Origin: an uncultured bacterium
GTDB taxonomy: Bacteria > Patescibacteriota > Saccharimonadia > Saccharimonadales > Saccharimonadaceae
Assembly: GCA_903844835.1 (NCBI GenBank)
Contig: CAIMUU010000062.1
Span: 1-14,041, forward strand
DNA: 14,041 nt
Reading direction: 5' to 3'
The position numbers and the translations under genes are program-made. Under the pieces are notes generated by a model. It made no database searches, had not been told where the DNA came from, and was given only the letters and a program-made list of their open reading frames with translations. Shown one piece after another: positions 6,901 through 14,041 of this stretch; the first letter of the stretch is position 1, and every line of letters starts with the position of its first letter.

Positions 6901-7707
6901 ATGGAAATTATTACAATTATTCTATTAAGTGCAATTTTAATTGAGGCATCATATCTGGTTATCGTTAATACCAAGAGATTATCTTCTAGGCCAGGCGCTA
7001 ACCCAATATTCGTCGACACATCAGTGTTAATTGATGGTCGAATTATTGCGGTTGCTCAGTCTGGATTTATTAGTGGTAAACTAAGTATCCCAAGAAGTGT
7101 TATTGGCGAGCTTCAATTTATGGCTGATCATGCTGATACCGACAAGCGTAGCCGGGCCAGATATGGTCTTGACGTTGTGGCCGAATTACAAGCAATTCCA
7201 AATTTATCTGTTGAGATATTTCAAGATGGCAGTAAGGCCGAAGAAGGTGTTGATGAAAGGCTACTGAAGCTTGCCAAAAAATACAATGGATCGATTTGCA
7301 CCATCGATTTTAACCTTAACAAGGTAGCTAAGGTTGAAAATATTTCTGTGTTAAATGTTAACGATTTAGCAATGAGCCTTAGAATGGCTTATTTGCCTGG
7401 AGAAAAGATGCTATTAGAGTTAACCCAAAAAGGCCAAGATGCTCATCAAGCCGTTGGCCATTTGACTGATGGAACGATGGTTGTGGTTGAACATGCCCAT
7501 AGCCTAATTGGTCAAAGCGTCGAAATTGAATTTATTCGTAGCCTGCAGACTGCTGCCGGCAAGATGATGTTTGCTAAAATGGCTAACAACAAAGTAAACG
7601 TGCCTAGTGCTAGGCGTTCTCAGCCGAGGCAAAACAACAACAGGCGCTTCGCCAAAAAGCCCTTTCGTGCTGAACAAAACATTGTGAATTTGATTAATAA
7701 CCAATAA
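6901..7707 (+). CDS. PIN-TRAM domain protein, YacL-like predicted RNase
   Basis: The 268-residue product begins with a single hydrophobic segment (about 3-22), followed by a PIN nuclease domain with FVDTS (37-41), LIDGR (43-47) and acidic residues D39, E70, D118 and D136 that fit the metal-binding site of PIN RNases. A TRAM-type segment follows at about 165-227, and the C-terminus (about 237-256) is a basic, Q/N-rich tail that probably binds nucleic acid. Family members such as Bacillus YacL have several membrane segments and are longer; this is a reduced form with one. ATG 6901 has AAGGGAG (6887-6893) at 7 bases. It follows radA closely, as yacL follows radA-disA in Firmicutes. The stop lies 7 bases from the stop of the convergent PBP gene. 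Its RNA target is unknown. Confidence 0.88.
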   Translation: MEIITIILLSAILIEASYLVIVNTKRLSSRPGANPIFVDTSVLIDGRIIAVAQSGFISGKLSIPRSVIGELQFMADHADTDKRSRARYGLDVVAELQAIPNLSVEIFQDGSKAEEGVDERLLKLAKKYNGSICTIDFNLNKVAKVENISVLNVNDLAMSLRMAYLPGEKMLLELTQKGQDAHQAVGHLTDGTMVVVEHAHSLIGQSVEIEFIRSLQTAAGKMMFAKMANNKVNVPSARRSQPRQNNNRRFAKKPFRAEQNIVNLINNQ

Positions 7708-7714
7708 CTAAGTT

Positions 7715-10375
7715 TTATGGACTTGGCGTAATATAAGCCGGTATCTTGGTTGATGCTGGTGATGAGGCTGAAGCGTACAGTCCAGTATCATGTGCAACTG
7801 CCGTCACAGTTTGGTCGGACGTGACATCAGAGTCGACCGTATAGACGAATGTGTAAGGACCAGGTGCAGAAGTCGAGCTGACGATTGAACCGTTGGCTAG
7901 TATGTCAACGCTAGTTATTGGGAAGGTGCCTTGGCTGACGCTAACTTCAATTTGATAGGTGTTCGGAGTTGCAAGGTCAGACCATTCTACGGATACTCCT
8001 GCAGGTGCGTCTGAGCAAGAATGGACATCGTCGTCAAGTAGGCCATCGTAGCCATCAGGGACAATATATACATCTTTTTTGGTGATAGGATCAACCATTT
8101 TTTGAACATCTAATTCAATTTTGGCGCTATCTGGAGTACAGGCAGTTGCCTTTTTCTTGGAGACTGTATCAAAGAATAATTTGGCGTCTGTCTTGCCCTG
8201 AGTTGCATTCCACCAGGATGGATAAAGTTCGCCATTAACATTTTGGACTCCGGATGGCATCTTGAACCAGTCGCCTGACGTCCAAAGTCCACTAGGAGCA
8301 TAAATCTCATTGTGAGCATAACTCATGACAGTCGCAACAATTGGTCCAGGCATTGATGAGCGTCCATTTCTAAGCAGAGAAGCATCTGAGTTGCCTAGCC
8401 ATACTCCCATAACAAGGACGGGGCTATAGCTCATCATCCATACGTCTTTAGCATAGCCGCCCTTATCGGAAGTTCCGGTTTTGGTGGCAGTTTTGATGCC
8501 AGGAATTTCCATACCGATAGCATGACGACCGTTGAGTGGTGCTCGTGCTACGTCGTCGGTTAGAATGTCGGTTACTACATAGACAGATTGCGGATCAAGA
8601 ACTTGGACTGAAGCCGTATCAGACCACCTATATAGAGTATTTTGTTGATTGTCTTTGACTTCAAGCACGGTTGACTGTGGCTTATAAGCGCCTTGGCGGG
8701 CAAGAGATACGTATGAATTAACAAGATCAACTTGTTTAACGCCACATCCGCCGATGGCGGCCGCTAATCCAACCTGAGTTTCGGTACCTTGAGTACAGTA
8801 ACTAGTTGCGCCTAGAGCGTGCATGGTGTCTAGGTCGGTCTTTACGCCAGAAATATACATTGCTTCAATAGCCGGTATATTTCGCGAGTTAGCTAGTGCA
8901 TAGCGAATTGTTATTGGCCCCAGGAATTTTCGGTCTGCGTTAAAGACTGGTGCGCCATAAATTGAATCGATATTAACATCGTTAAAGATACTTCCACTGC
9001 CGTAGTTGGCCTGGCCAGTTGCTTTCTTCTCAAATAATTCGGCATATACCATAGGCTTGACTGTGGAGCCAGGTTGGATATAAGCCGTGGCAGCATTGTC
9101 TTGACCATAGCCTGCGTAATTAAAGTCACGGCTACCCATAAGGGCTATGATTTGGCTGGTTTTAACATCCGCAACAGTTGCTGCTCCGTTGCTAAACCCT
9201 GCTGTAGTTGGCAAAGACGAACTGAACATTGTATTCATGGCCTCTTCAAGTTTAGTTTGGATTCGTAAATCAAGGGTCGTGGTGACTGTTAGTCCACCAT
9301 TGCCGACAGTAGATGTGCCTAAGGTTTCTTGGATTTCGGCTCGAGCCATTTGGACAAAGTGTGGTGCCCGAATATCAGTATATTGGCTAGCTTCAGGGCT
9401 AATATGGTCGATGATTGGGTAAAGTATAGCTTCGTCAGCCTGTTCTTTGGTGATATAACCTTGGTCGGCCATATAGCTAATGACAGTGTGCTGTCTGTCA
9501 ATTAAGTCGGCGTGTCCGTCAATGTTATAGGGGTTATAAACAGATGGGTTTTGAGGGATAGCCGCTAGTAATGCAGCTTCGGCGATGGTTAAATCTTTGG
9601 CAGATTTGTCAAAATATGTTTGAGCTGCTGATTCGGCTCCGTTACGACGACCACCATATGGTGATTCATTTAAATATAACGTAAGAATTTGATCCTTATT
9701 GTACATTCGCTCGACTTCAATTGATAAAATCATTTCTTTAATTTTGCGAGGTATACCACTGATGCCTCGAAGTTGAGCTTCGTCGGCAAAGAAAACTTGC
9801 TTGACTAGTTGTTGAGTTAGAGTAGAGCCGCCCTGGGTGCTGCCGCCAGAAAAATTATTAATAGCCGCCCTAATAAGTCCAGAAATACTGATTCCGCCTT
9901 CGATATAAAAATTCTTATCCTCAATCGCGATAGTTGCTTGTTTAAGATAGTCACTAATTTCACTACTTTCGACAACAAGCTTGTAATTACTTTCACCTTT
10001 GTCGAGCCATAGAACTTCGCCATTTCTGTCTAGATAAGTCGTAACAGTTGTTTGAACGCGTTTTGCCAATTCGCCCGGGCGAATTGAATCCAAATCTTTA
10101 CGATAATAAGCAAATAATCCACCGACAAACAGCAGTCCCAAGAGGGCCATTACTCCAACGATCTTGAGCGCCATAATTAAGCCACGTTTGCTAAACCAGA
10201 ATTTGAATACATGTTTTGGACTTAATCGGTAAAAGAAACGCTTAATTGGGTTTTTTGGGAGTGATGCCAAATATTGGGCATGTTTTCTAACTTCACTGTC
10301 TTTTTTTGACTTCTTAGAATGCAACAAGTTAGAGTACACGCTTAATTTATGTGATTTTGATTTTTTACCGGTCAC
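7715..10375 (-). CDS. Bifunctional class A penicillin-binding protein (glycosyltransferase/transpeptidase)
   Basis: Polymerises and cross-links peptidoglycan at the outer face of the membrane. The 886 residues comprise a long, very basic cytoplasmic tail (1-62), one transmembrane segment (about 65-90), a GT51 glycosyltransferase domain with IEDKNF (151-156, catalytic E152), GGSTLTQQLVKQ (182-193) and the NESPYGGRRNGAESAA segment (236-251), then a transpeptidase domain with nucleophile S437 in STVK (437-440), SRN (497-499) and KTGTS (632-636). The C-terminus (about 800-886) resembles an Ig-like or fibronectin-like beta domain. All catalytic motifs are intact. The start is GTG at 10375, with AAGGGA (plus strand 10384-10389) 8 bases upstream and the basic tail directly after; no better ATG exists. 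It is divergent from tyrS and convergent with the PIN-TRAM gene. PBP1a versus PBP2c naming cannot be settled here. Confidence 0.95.
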   Translation of the reverse strand: MTGKKSKSHKLSVYSNLLHSKKSKKDSEVRKHAQYLASLPKNPIKRFFYRLSPKHVFKFWFSKRGLIMALKIVGVMALLGLLFVGGLFAYYRKDLDSIRPGELAKRVQTTVTTYLDRNGEVLWLDKGESNYKLVVESSEISDYLKQATIAIEDKNFYIEGGISISGLIRAAINNFSGGSTQGGSTLTQQLVKQVFFADEAQLRGISGIPRKIKEMILSIEVERMYNKDQILTLYLNESPYGGRRNGAESAAQTYFDKSAKDLTIAEAALLAAIPQNPSVYNPYNIDGHADLIDRQHTVISYMADQGYITKEQADEAILYPIIDHISPEASQYTDIRAPHFVQMARAEIQETLGTSTVGNGGLTVTTTLDLRIQTKLEEAMNTMFSSSLPTTAGFSNGAATVADVKTSQIIALMGSRDFNYAGYGQDNAATAYIQPGSTVKPMVYAELFEKKATGQANYGSGSIFNDVNIDSIYGAPVFNADRKFLGPITIRYALANSRNIPAIEAMYISGVKTDLDTMHALGATSYCTQGTETQVGLAAAIGGCGVKQVDLVNSYVSLARQGAYKPQSTVLEVKDNQQNTLYRWSDTASVQVLDPQSVYVVTDILTDDVARAPLNGRHAIGMEIPGIKTATKTGTSDKGGYAKDVWMMSYSPVLVMGVWLGNSDASLLRNGRSSMPGPIVATVMSYAHNEIYAPSGLWTSGDWFKMPSGVQNVNGELYPSWWNATQGKTDAKLFFDTVSKKKATACTPDSAKIELDVQKMVDPITKKDVYIVPDGYDGLLDDDVHSCSDAPAGVSVEWSDLATPNTYQIEVSVSQGTFPITSVDILANGSIVSSTSAPGPYTFVYTVDSDVTSDQTVTAVAHDTGLYASASSPASTKIPAYITPSP

Positions 10376-10397
10376 AAATTATATCCCTTATAAAACA

Positions 10398-10432
10398 TTA
10401 ATGACACTATTATAGCACTAGGTTAATGACAC
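10398..10432 (-). repeat. 10-bp direct repeat straddling the PBP -10 element
   Basis: TTAATGACAC occurs at 10398-10407 and again at 10423-10432 (GTGTCATTAA on the coding strand of the PBP gene), 25 bases apart. One copy lies in the spacer between -35 and -10, the other covers the predicted transcription start. This arrangement would suit a regulator binding as two units on one DNA stretch. No known regulator site was recognised. Confidence 0.45.
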
Positions 10433-10438
10433 AACCAA
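10409..10438 (-). promoter_or_regulatory. Predicted promoter of the PBP gene with extended -10
   Basis: On the minus strand, TGCTATAAT (10409-10417) is a perfect extended -10 element. A weak -35, TTGGTT (10433-10438), sits 18 bases upstream of the hexamer. The expected start of transcription is near 10402, giving a leader of about 27 bases that includes the AAGGGA ribosome binding site. A second TATAAT only 2 bases before the GTG start is too close to act as its promoter. Confidence 0.6.
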
Positions 10439-10469
10439 ATCTAATTTGTGTGCATCAGCTTGTGATTTT

Positions 10470-10478
10470 TGGTATACT
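10470..10478 (+). promoter_or_regulatory. Predicted extended -10 promoter of tyrS
   Basis: TGGTATACT is an extended -10 (TGn plus TATACT at 10473-10478). No good -35 is seen at 16-18 bases, as is usual for extended -10 promoters. Transcription should start near 10485, leaving a leader of about 32 bases with GAGAGGG (10505-10511) as ribosome binding site. The leader is too short for a T-box, so tyrS is not controlled that way here. Confidence 0.5.
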
Positions 10479-10516
10479 ACAAGATAGATACTTGAAAATA
10501 ACTAGAGAGGGAAAAT

Positions 10517-11731
10517 ATGAAGCTTTCAGAAGAACTCAAATGGCGTGGCTTTACTGGTTTGACGACATACCAAGATATTGCGACTTTAGACAAAGACAGT
10601 ATTTCTTTCTATTGGGGAGTTGATCCTAGTGCTGATAGCATGACTATCGGTAATTTGGCGGCTGGCATGATGGTTCGTTGTTTTATCGATCATGGCCATA
10701 AGGCTGTTCTTTTGGTTGGCGGTGCAACCGGAATGATTGGTGATCCAGACGGTAAGTCAAGTGCGCGTAATCTAAAGACTTTGGATGAAATCGCCACAAA
10801 TAAGGCGGCAATTGCTACTCAATATGATCAGATTTTTGCTGGTAAGGAATTTACTGTAGTAGATAATTACGATTGGTTTAAGGACATTAATTATATCGAT
10901 TTTCTAAGAGAAGTAGGCAAAAATGTGCCACTAAGTCAGATGCTTGGGCGCGATTTTGTCCAATCAAGACTCGGCAACGAGGGCGCTGGTATTAGCTATG
11001 CTGAATTTAGCTATTCTTTGATGCAAGGTTTTGACTTTGTTCATCTTTTCCGCGAGCACGGCGTAACTTTGCAACTATGTGGTGCGGACCAATGGGGGAA
11101 TTGCATAACGGGCGTTGATTTGATTAGAAGGCTTGAGGGTAAAGAGGCAAATGTTTACTCGACGCCACTTATTATGAATAAGGCTACGGGCCTAAAGTTT
11201 GGTAAGTCAGAAAATGGGGCAATCTGGCTTGATGCGAAAAAGACTAGCGTTTACAAATTTTATCAATTTTGGTTGAATGTTGATGATATTGGGGTTGTCG
11301 ATTATTTAAAAGTTTACACCTTGCTTACTAAAGACCAGATTGATGAATTAGATAAGAAAACCGCCGAAAACCCATCAGACAGGGTCGCTCAAAAAGCCTT
11401 AGCTCATGAGGTGACGTTGTTGGTCCACGGGGCTGAACGGACTGACGCAGTCGAACGAGTTACGGGCGTACTATTTGGAAGTGCTGATTTTGCCTCACTT
11501 TCTGATTCCGATTTAGATTTGCTTGCAAACGAGATTCCAGTTGTATCGATTAACTCTTCACTAATTGACTCTCTGGTTAAATCAAACTTGGCGTCAAGTA
11601 ACGGCGAGGCCAAGCGATTAATCGCAAGCGGTGCGGTTAGCTTAAATGGCAATAAAGTGAACGAAGATTGTAGCATTAGTGAGGTTTCGCTTGTTAAAAA
11701 GGGTAAAAATAATTTTATACTAGTTCGCTGA
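10517..11731 (+). CDS. tyrS: Tyrosyl-tRNA synthetase
   Basis: Charges tRNA-Tyr with tyrosine in the cytoplasm. The 404 residues hold a class I catalytic domain and a C-terminal S4 RNA-binding domain (about 348-400). Tyrosine-pocket residues match the Bacillus enzyme by my alignment: Y32, D76, Y166, Q170, D173 and Q192. The KMSKS-type loop is KFGKS (227-231). The HIGH motif, however, is TIGN (43-46): the first histidine is threonine, and the residue matching T40 of the Bacillus stearothermophilus enzyme is S38. ATG 10517 has GAGAGGG 5 bases upstream. The product ends in TGA, which shows that UGA is a stop codon in this organism. It is divergent from the PBP gene and 12 bases upstream of recG. 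Identity is secure despite the unusual motif. Confidence 0.95.
   Translation: MKLSEELKWRGFTGLTTYQDIATLDKDSISFYWGVDPSADSMTIGNLAAGMMVRCFIDHGHKAVLLVGGATGMIGDPDGKSSARNLKTLDEIATNKAAIATQYDQIFAGKEFTVVDNYDWFKDINYIDFLREVGKNVPLSQMLGRDFVQSRLGNEGAGISYAEFSYSLMQGFDFVHLFREHGVTLQLCGADQWGNCITGVDLIRRLEGKEANVYSTPLIMNKATGLKFGKSENGAIWLDAKKTSVYKFYQFWLNVDDIGVVDYLKVYTLLTKDQIDELDKKTAENPSDRVAQKALAHEVTLLVHGAERTDAVERVTGVLFGSADFASLSDSDLDLLANEIPVVSINSSLIDSLVKSNLASSNGEAKRLIASGAVSLNGNKVNEDCSISEVSLVKKGKNNFILVR
11691..11721 (+). promoter_or_regulatory. Possible internal promoter for recG
   Basis: TTGTTA (11691-11696) and TATACT (11716-11721) lie in the last codons of tyrS with a long 19-base spacer. Transcription would start near 11728, about 16 bases before the recG ATG. 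recG has no Shine-Dalgarno. A TAGACT at 11732-11737 would instead give a leaderless start at the ATG but lacks a -35. Simple read-through from tyrS is also likely. Confidence 0.3.
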
Positions 11732-11743
11732 TAGACTATATAT

Positions 11744-13774
11744 ATGAACCTGTTGTCGTCACTTGATAAGGTTAAGGGCATTGGCCCTAGAACTGGTGAA
11801 CAATTTGCCTTGGCTGGCATTAACACGGTTGGTGAGCTAATTGATTTTTTGCCTCGAGCATATGATGATTTTTCGCATGTTTCAAAAATTACAGAAGTTG
11901 CCCCTGGTAAAGTAACAGTTAAGGCCCGTTGTGAAAAAATTTCGACTAGGCCAGTTCGTCGCGGTCTGCGGATTACAACTGCGACACTGGCGGATGATAG
12001 TGGCAAATTGCAGGCAGTTTGGTTTAATCAGCCATATCGAGAAACACAACTAAAGAAGGGTGAAGAGTTTTACTTCTCGGGTGAATTTGAGTTTAGCTAC
12101 AATCGTTATCAATTAACTAATCCAAGTGCCGAACTAGTCAAAGATTTACCAGTCCAGACTGGGCGAATTTTACCGGTCTACCGTTCGATAAAAGGTCTAA
12201 AGATCCCGTTGGTGCGAAAGATATTGGCTGAACTACGACCACTGATTACAATGCTACCCGAAACATTGCCAGCCGAAATTGTCAGAGATGAAAAATTGAT
12301 TTCAAGAAGTGATGCTGTCCTTAAGATGCATTTCCCCGAAAATGCGACTGATGTCGAATTGGCCCGTGAGCGATTGGCTTTCGAGGAGTTGTTTCAATTG
12401 TTGCTAGCAAGCCAGCTCAATCGTCAAGAAAATGCTAAATTAACTGGCTGGCATATCCCATTTGAACAGCCGGTTGTGGCAAATTTTGTTAAACAATTGC
12501 CGTTTGAACTTACTTCTGCCCAGAGGATTGCTGCTTGGGAGATTATCCAAGACCTAGAGCGTAAAACACCGATGAATCGACTACTACAGGGTGATGTTGG
12601 TTCTGGCAAAACTGTCGTAGCTGGATTGGTGGCTTGTCAGGTGGCTCATGCAGGTTTCCAAACAGCAATAATGGCACCGACTGAAATACTGGCTTCTCAG
12701 CATGCTGAAACACTTAATCGGCTGCTTCAGCCATTTAATATTAAGGTTGGCTTACTGACCGGTAGCGTCAAAGGCAAGCCAAGAAAGACCCTTTCAGAGC
12801 AAATTTCATCTGGCGAGGTTGATGTAGTTGTTGGGACGCATGCCTTAATCCAAGATTCGGTAAATTTCAAAAAATTAGGTTTTGTAGTAATTGATGAACA
12901 GCATCGTTTTGGTGTTTCTCAGCGTCTGCAACTACTTAAGAAATCGGAATTTATGCCCCATATGCTGGCGATGACGGCCACGCCAATTCCGCGTAGCCTG
13001 GCGCTAACTGTCTATGGTGAGCTAGATATTAGTGTGCTAAATGAGTTGCCAAAGGGTCGCAAACCAATTCAAACCAAAATTTGGTCACCTAACAGTCGAG
13101 CGCAACTATATAAGGAAATTGATGCTGAAATTGAATCTGGGCGTCAAGTATATGTCATTTGTAGCTTGATTGAAGAGAATGTTGACAATGAGATAAAAAG
13201 TGTCCAAGCTGAACATAAAAAGCTTCAAAATTCAATCTTTAAGCATCGACGAATCGGGTTATTGCATGGGAAATTAAAACCTTCCGACAAAGATGCTGTA
13301 ATGCAGGAATTTGTAGCAGGCAAGTTTGATATTCTGGTTAGTACAACCGTTGTTGAAGTTGGCGTTGATGTGCCCAATGCGACTGTCATTGTGATTGAAG
13401 ATGCTGATAGATTCGGGCTCTCCCAGTTGCATCAGTTGCGTGGTCGAGTTGGGCGCAGTGTATTTCAAAGTTATTGTTATCTTGTTACTAGTTCAAGCTC
13501 AAAACCATCTCAGCGTCTAAGGGCGGTTGAAAAAAGTAATGACGGATTCTACTTGGCTGAAGTTGACTTAAAATTACGTGGCCCAGGTGAAATATATGGT
13601 CGGGCTCAGCATGGTGCACTAAACTTGCAGATTGCTACGTTGGCAGACTCAAAGTTGATTGCTAGAGCCCAAAAGCAGGCCAAGCGGTTCGTCGAACAGG
13701 GCATAAATCTGTTACAATATAAACAATTGGGCGCCACTGTTCAATATTACCAACGCCTAACAACATTGAATTAG
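11744..13774 (+). CDS. recG: ATP-dependent DNA helicase RecG
   Basis: RecG reverses stalled replication forks and branch-migrates Holliday and D-/R-loop structures. The 676-residue product has the usual length and order: an N-terminal helical part with a helix-hairpin-helix-like KGIGPRTGEQ (11-20), the OB-fold wedge domain (about 55-135), helicase domain 1 with Walker A GDVGSGKT (283-290), DEQHRFG (384-390) and TATPIPR (411-417), helicase domain 2 with ILVSTTVVEVGVDVPNA (530-546) and QLRGRVGR (564-571), and the C-terminal TRG translocation motif around 601-624 (GFYLAEVDLKLRGPGEIYG). All motifs are intact. ATG 11744 follows the tyrS stop by 12 bases and has no Shine-Dalgarno, so it depends on coupling or leaderless initiation. 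A small ORF follows 7 bases after its TAG. Confidence 0.96.
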   Translation: MNLLSSLDKVKGIGPRTGEQFALAGINTVGELIDFLPRAYDDFSHVSKITEVAPGKVTVKARCEKISTRPVRRGLRITTATLADDSGKLQAVWFNQPYRETQLKKGEEFYFSGEFEFSYNRYQLTNPSAELVKDLPVQTGRILPVYRSIKGLKIPLVRKILAELRPLITMLPETLPAEIVRDEKLISRSDAVLKMHFPENATDVELARERLAFEELFQLLLASQLNRQENAKLTGWHIPFEQPVVANFVKQLPFELTSAQRIAAWEIIQDLERKTPMNRLLQGDVGSGKTVVAGLVACQVAHAGFQTAIMAPTEILASQHAETLNRLLQPFNIKVGLLTGSVKGKPRKTLSEQISSGEVDVVVGTHALIQDSVNFKKLGFVVIDEQHRFGVSQRLQLLKKSEFMPHMLAMTATPIPRSLALTVYGELDISVLNELPKGRKPIQTKIWSPNSRAQLYKEIDAEIESGRQVYVICSLIEENVDNEIKSVQAEHKKLQNSIFKHRRIGLLHGKLKPSDKDAVMQEFVAGKFDILVSTTVVEVGVDVPNATVIVIEDADRFGLSQLHQLRGRVGRSVFQSYCYLVTSSSSKPSQRLRAVEKSNDGFYLAEVDLKLRGPGEIYGRAQHGALNLQIATLADSKLIARAQKQAKRFVEQGINLLQYKQLGATVQYYQRLTTLN

Positions 13775-13781
13775 GAAAATT

Positions 13782-14003
13782 ATGTATTCGGGAACAACTT
13801 TTCGTCGTCATTCAGGCAGGATTGTCGGCGTACATCAAAAAATCGATCGAGTGGCTAGGCGTAATTTGAACGACCTAATTCAAAAATCGATTAAATTTCC
13901 GGGGATTCGTAGCATTCTTCATTTTGAGGGTAAAAATGGTCCAGATGGGCTAAAGCTTAAACACTCAAAAAGTGATAGCCCATGGAATTTTATTGACACT
14001 TAA
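13782..14003 (+). CDS. Small basic protein of unknown function, possibly truncated
   Basis: A 73-residue ORF starts 7 bases after recG, with AGGA (13773-13776) at 5 bases from the ATG, so it is probably translated from the recG transcript. It is basic and mostly soluble. Recognisable segments are GRIVGVHQKIDRVARRNL (12-29), ILHFEGKNGPDG (45-56) and SPWNFID at its end. From memory these resemble the first part of a longer Saccharibacterial hypothetical protein, but I could not verify this. After the TAA at 14001 the same frame stays open to the window edge (12 codons that could form a hydrophobic helix), so this may be a gene broken by a nonsense change or a sequencing error. It could also be a genuine short protein. 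The function is unknown. Confidence 0.5.
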   Translation: MYSGTTFRRHSGRIVGVHQKIDRVARRNLNDLIQKSIKFPGIRSILHFEGKNGPDGLKLKHSKSDSPWNFIDT

Positions 14004-14041
14004 ATATCGGAGGTTTATGTATTACTACAGATAATTGATAA

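Noticed and set aside
7602..7615. Inverted repeat GCCTAG-TG-CTAGGC near the 3' end of the PIN-TRAM gene
   Set aside because: It has only a two-base loop and no T-run on either strand, and it lies in coding sequence, so it is not a credible terminator.
10441..10516. T-box riboswitch before tyrS
   Set aside because: The predicted leader is only about 32 bases, with no specifier stem, T-box sequence or terminator.
11404..12006. 200-codon antisense ORF across the tyrS-recG junction
   Set aside because: It is the complement of two well-conserved genes, contains no recognisable domain, and has no supporting start site.
14009..14034. GGAGG followed by ATG at 14017 as the start of a new gene
   Set aside because: The frame stops after five codons and the spacing is only 3 bases, so it does not encode a protein.

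Overview
The window reads as ordinary core chromosome from a member of the Patescibacteria (Candidate Phyla Radiation), most likely Candidatus Saccharibacteria (TM7). This is an inference from protein style (compact, divergent housekeeping proteins, a tyrosyl-tRNA synthetase with a non-standard HIGH motif, a lineage-type membrane zincin) and moderately AT-rich DNA. tyrS ends in TGA and the other genes end in TAA or TAG. No gene has an internal TGA, so the standard bacterial code applies, not the UGA=Gly code of Absconditabacteria and Gracilibacteria. No mobile element, CRISPR array, rRNA or tRNA gene was seen, and no gene-free stretch exceeds about 155 bases.

Layout. (1) 16-690: a predicted secreted or membrane-tethered HNH (DUF1524-type) nuclease. 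(2) 676-843: a dense regulatory leader for nusA, with a good promoter, an intrinsic terminator just after the predicted start of transcription, and a long imperfect hairpin directly before the ribosome binding site. (3) 844-1974: nusA, without its usual rimP and infB neighbours. (4) 1999-7707: clpC, a membrane zincin-like protein, radA and a PIN-TRAM protein of the YacL type, all on the plus strand. This order recalls the Firmicute clpC-radA-disA-yacL cluster, with disA missing and the zincin gene inserted. (5) 7715-10375, minus strand: a bifunctional class A penicillin-binding protein, convergent with the PIN-TRAM gene. (6) 10376-10516: a divergent promoter region with a 10-bp direct repeat straddling the PBP -10 element. 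(7) 10517-14003: tyrS, recG and a small unrecognised ORF that may be the start of a broken longer gene.

Functionally the window covers transcription elongation and termination (NusA), regulated proteolysis (ClpC), recombination and fork repair (RadA, RecG), wall synthesis (PBP), tyrosine charging (TyrS), and two cell-surface hydrolase candidates (HNH nuclease, zincin). clpC and radA lack a Shine-Dalgarno sequence and carry a -10 hexamer 6 and 8 bases before their ATG, which suggests leaderless mRNAs. nusA, the zincin gene, the PIN-TRAM gene, pbp, tyrS and the last ORF have recognisable Shine-Dalgarno sequences.

No wholly new multi-gene system is evident. The strongest leads are the nusA leader, the repeat-flanked PBP promoter, the altered TyrS active site and the zincin gene inside a clpC-radA-yacL-like cluster.
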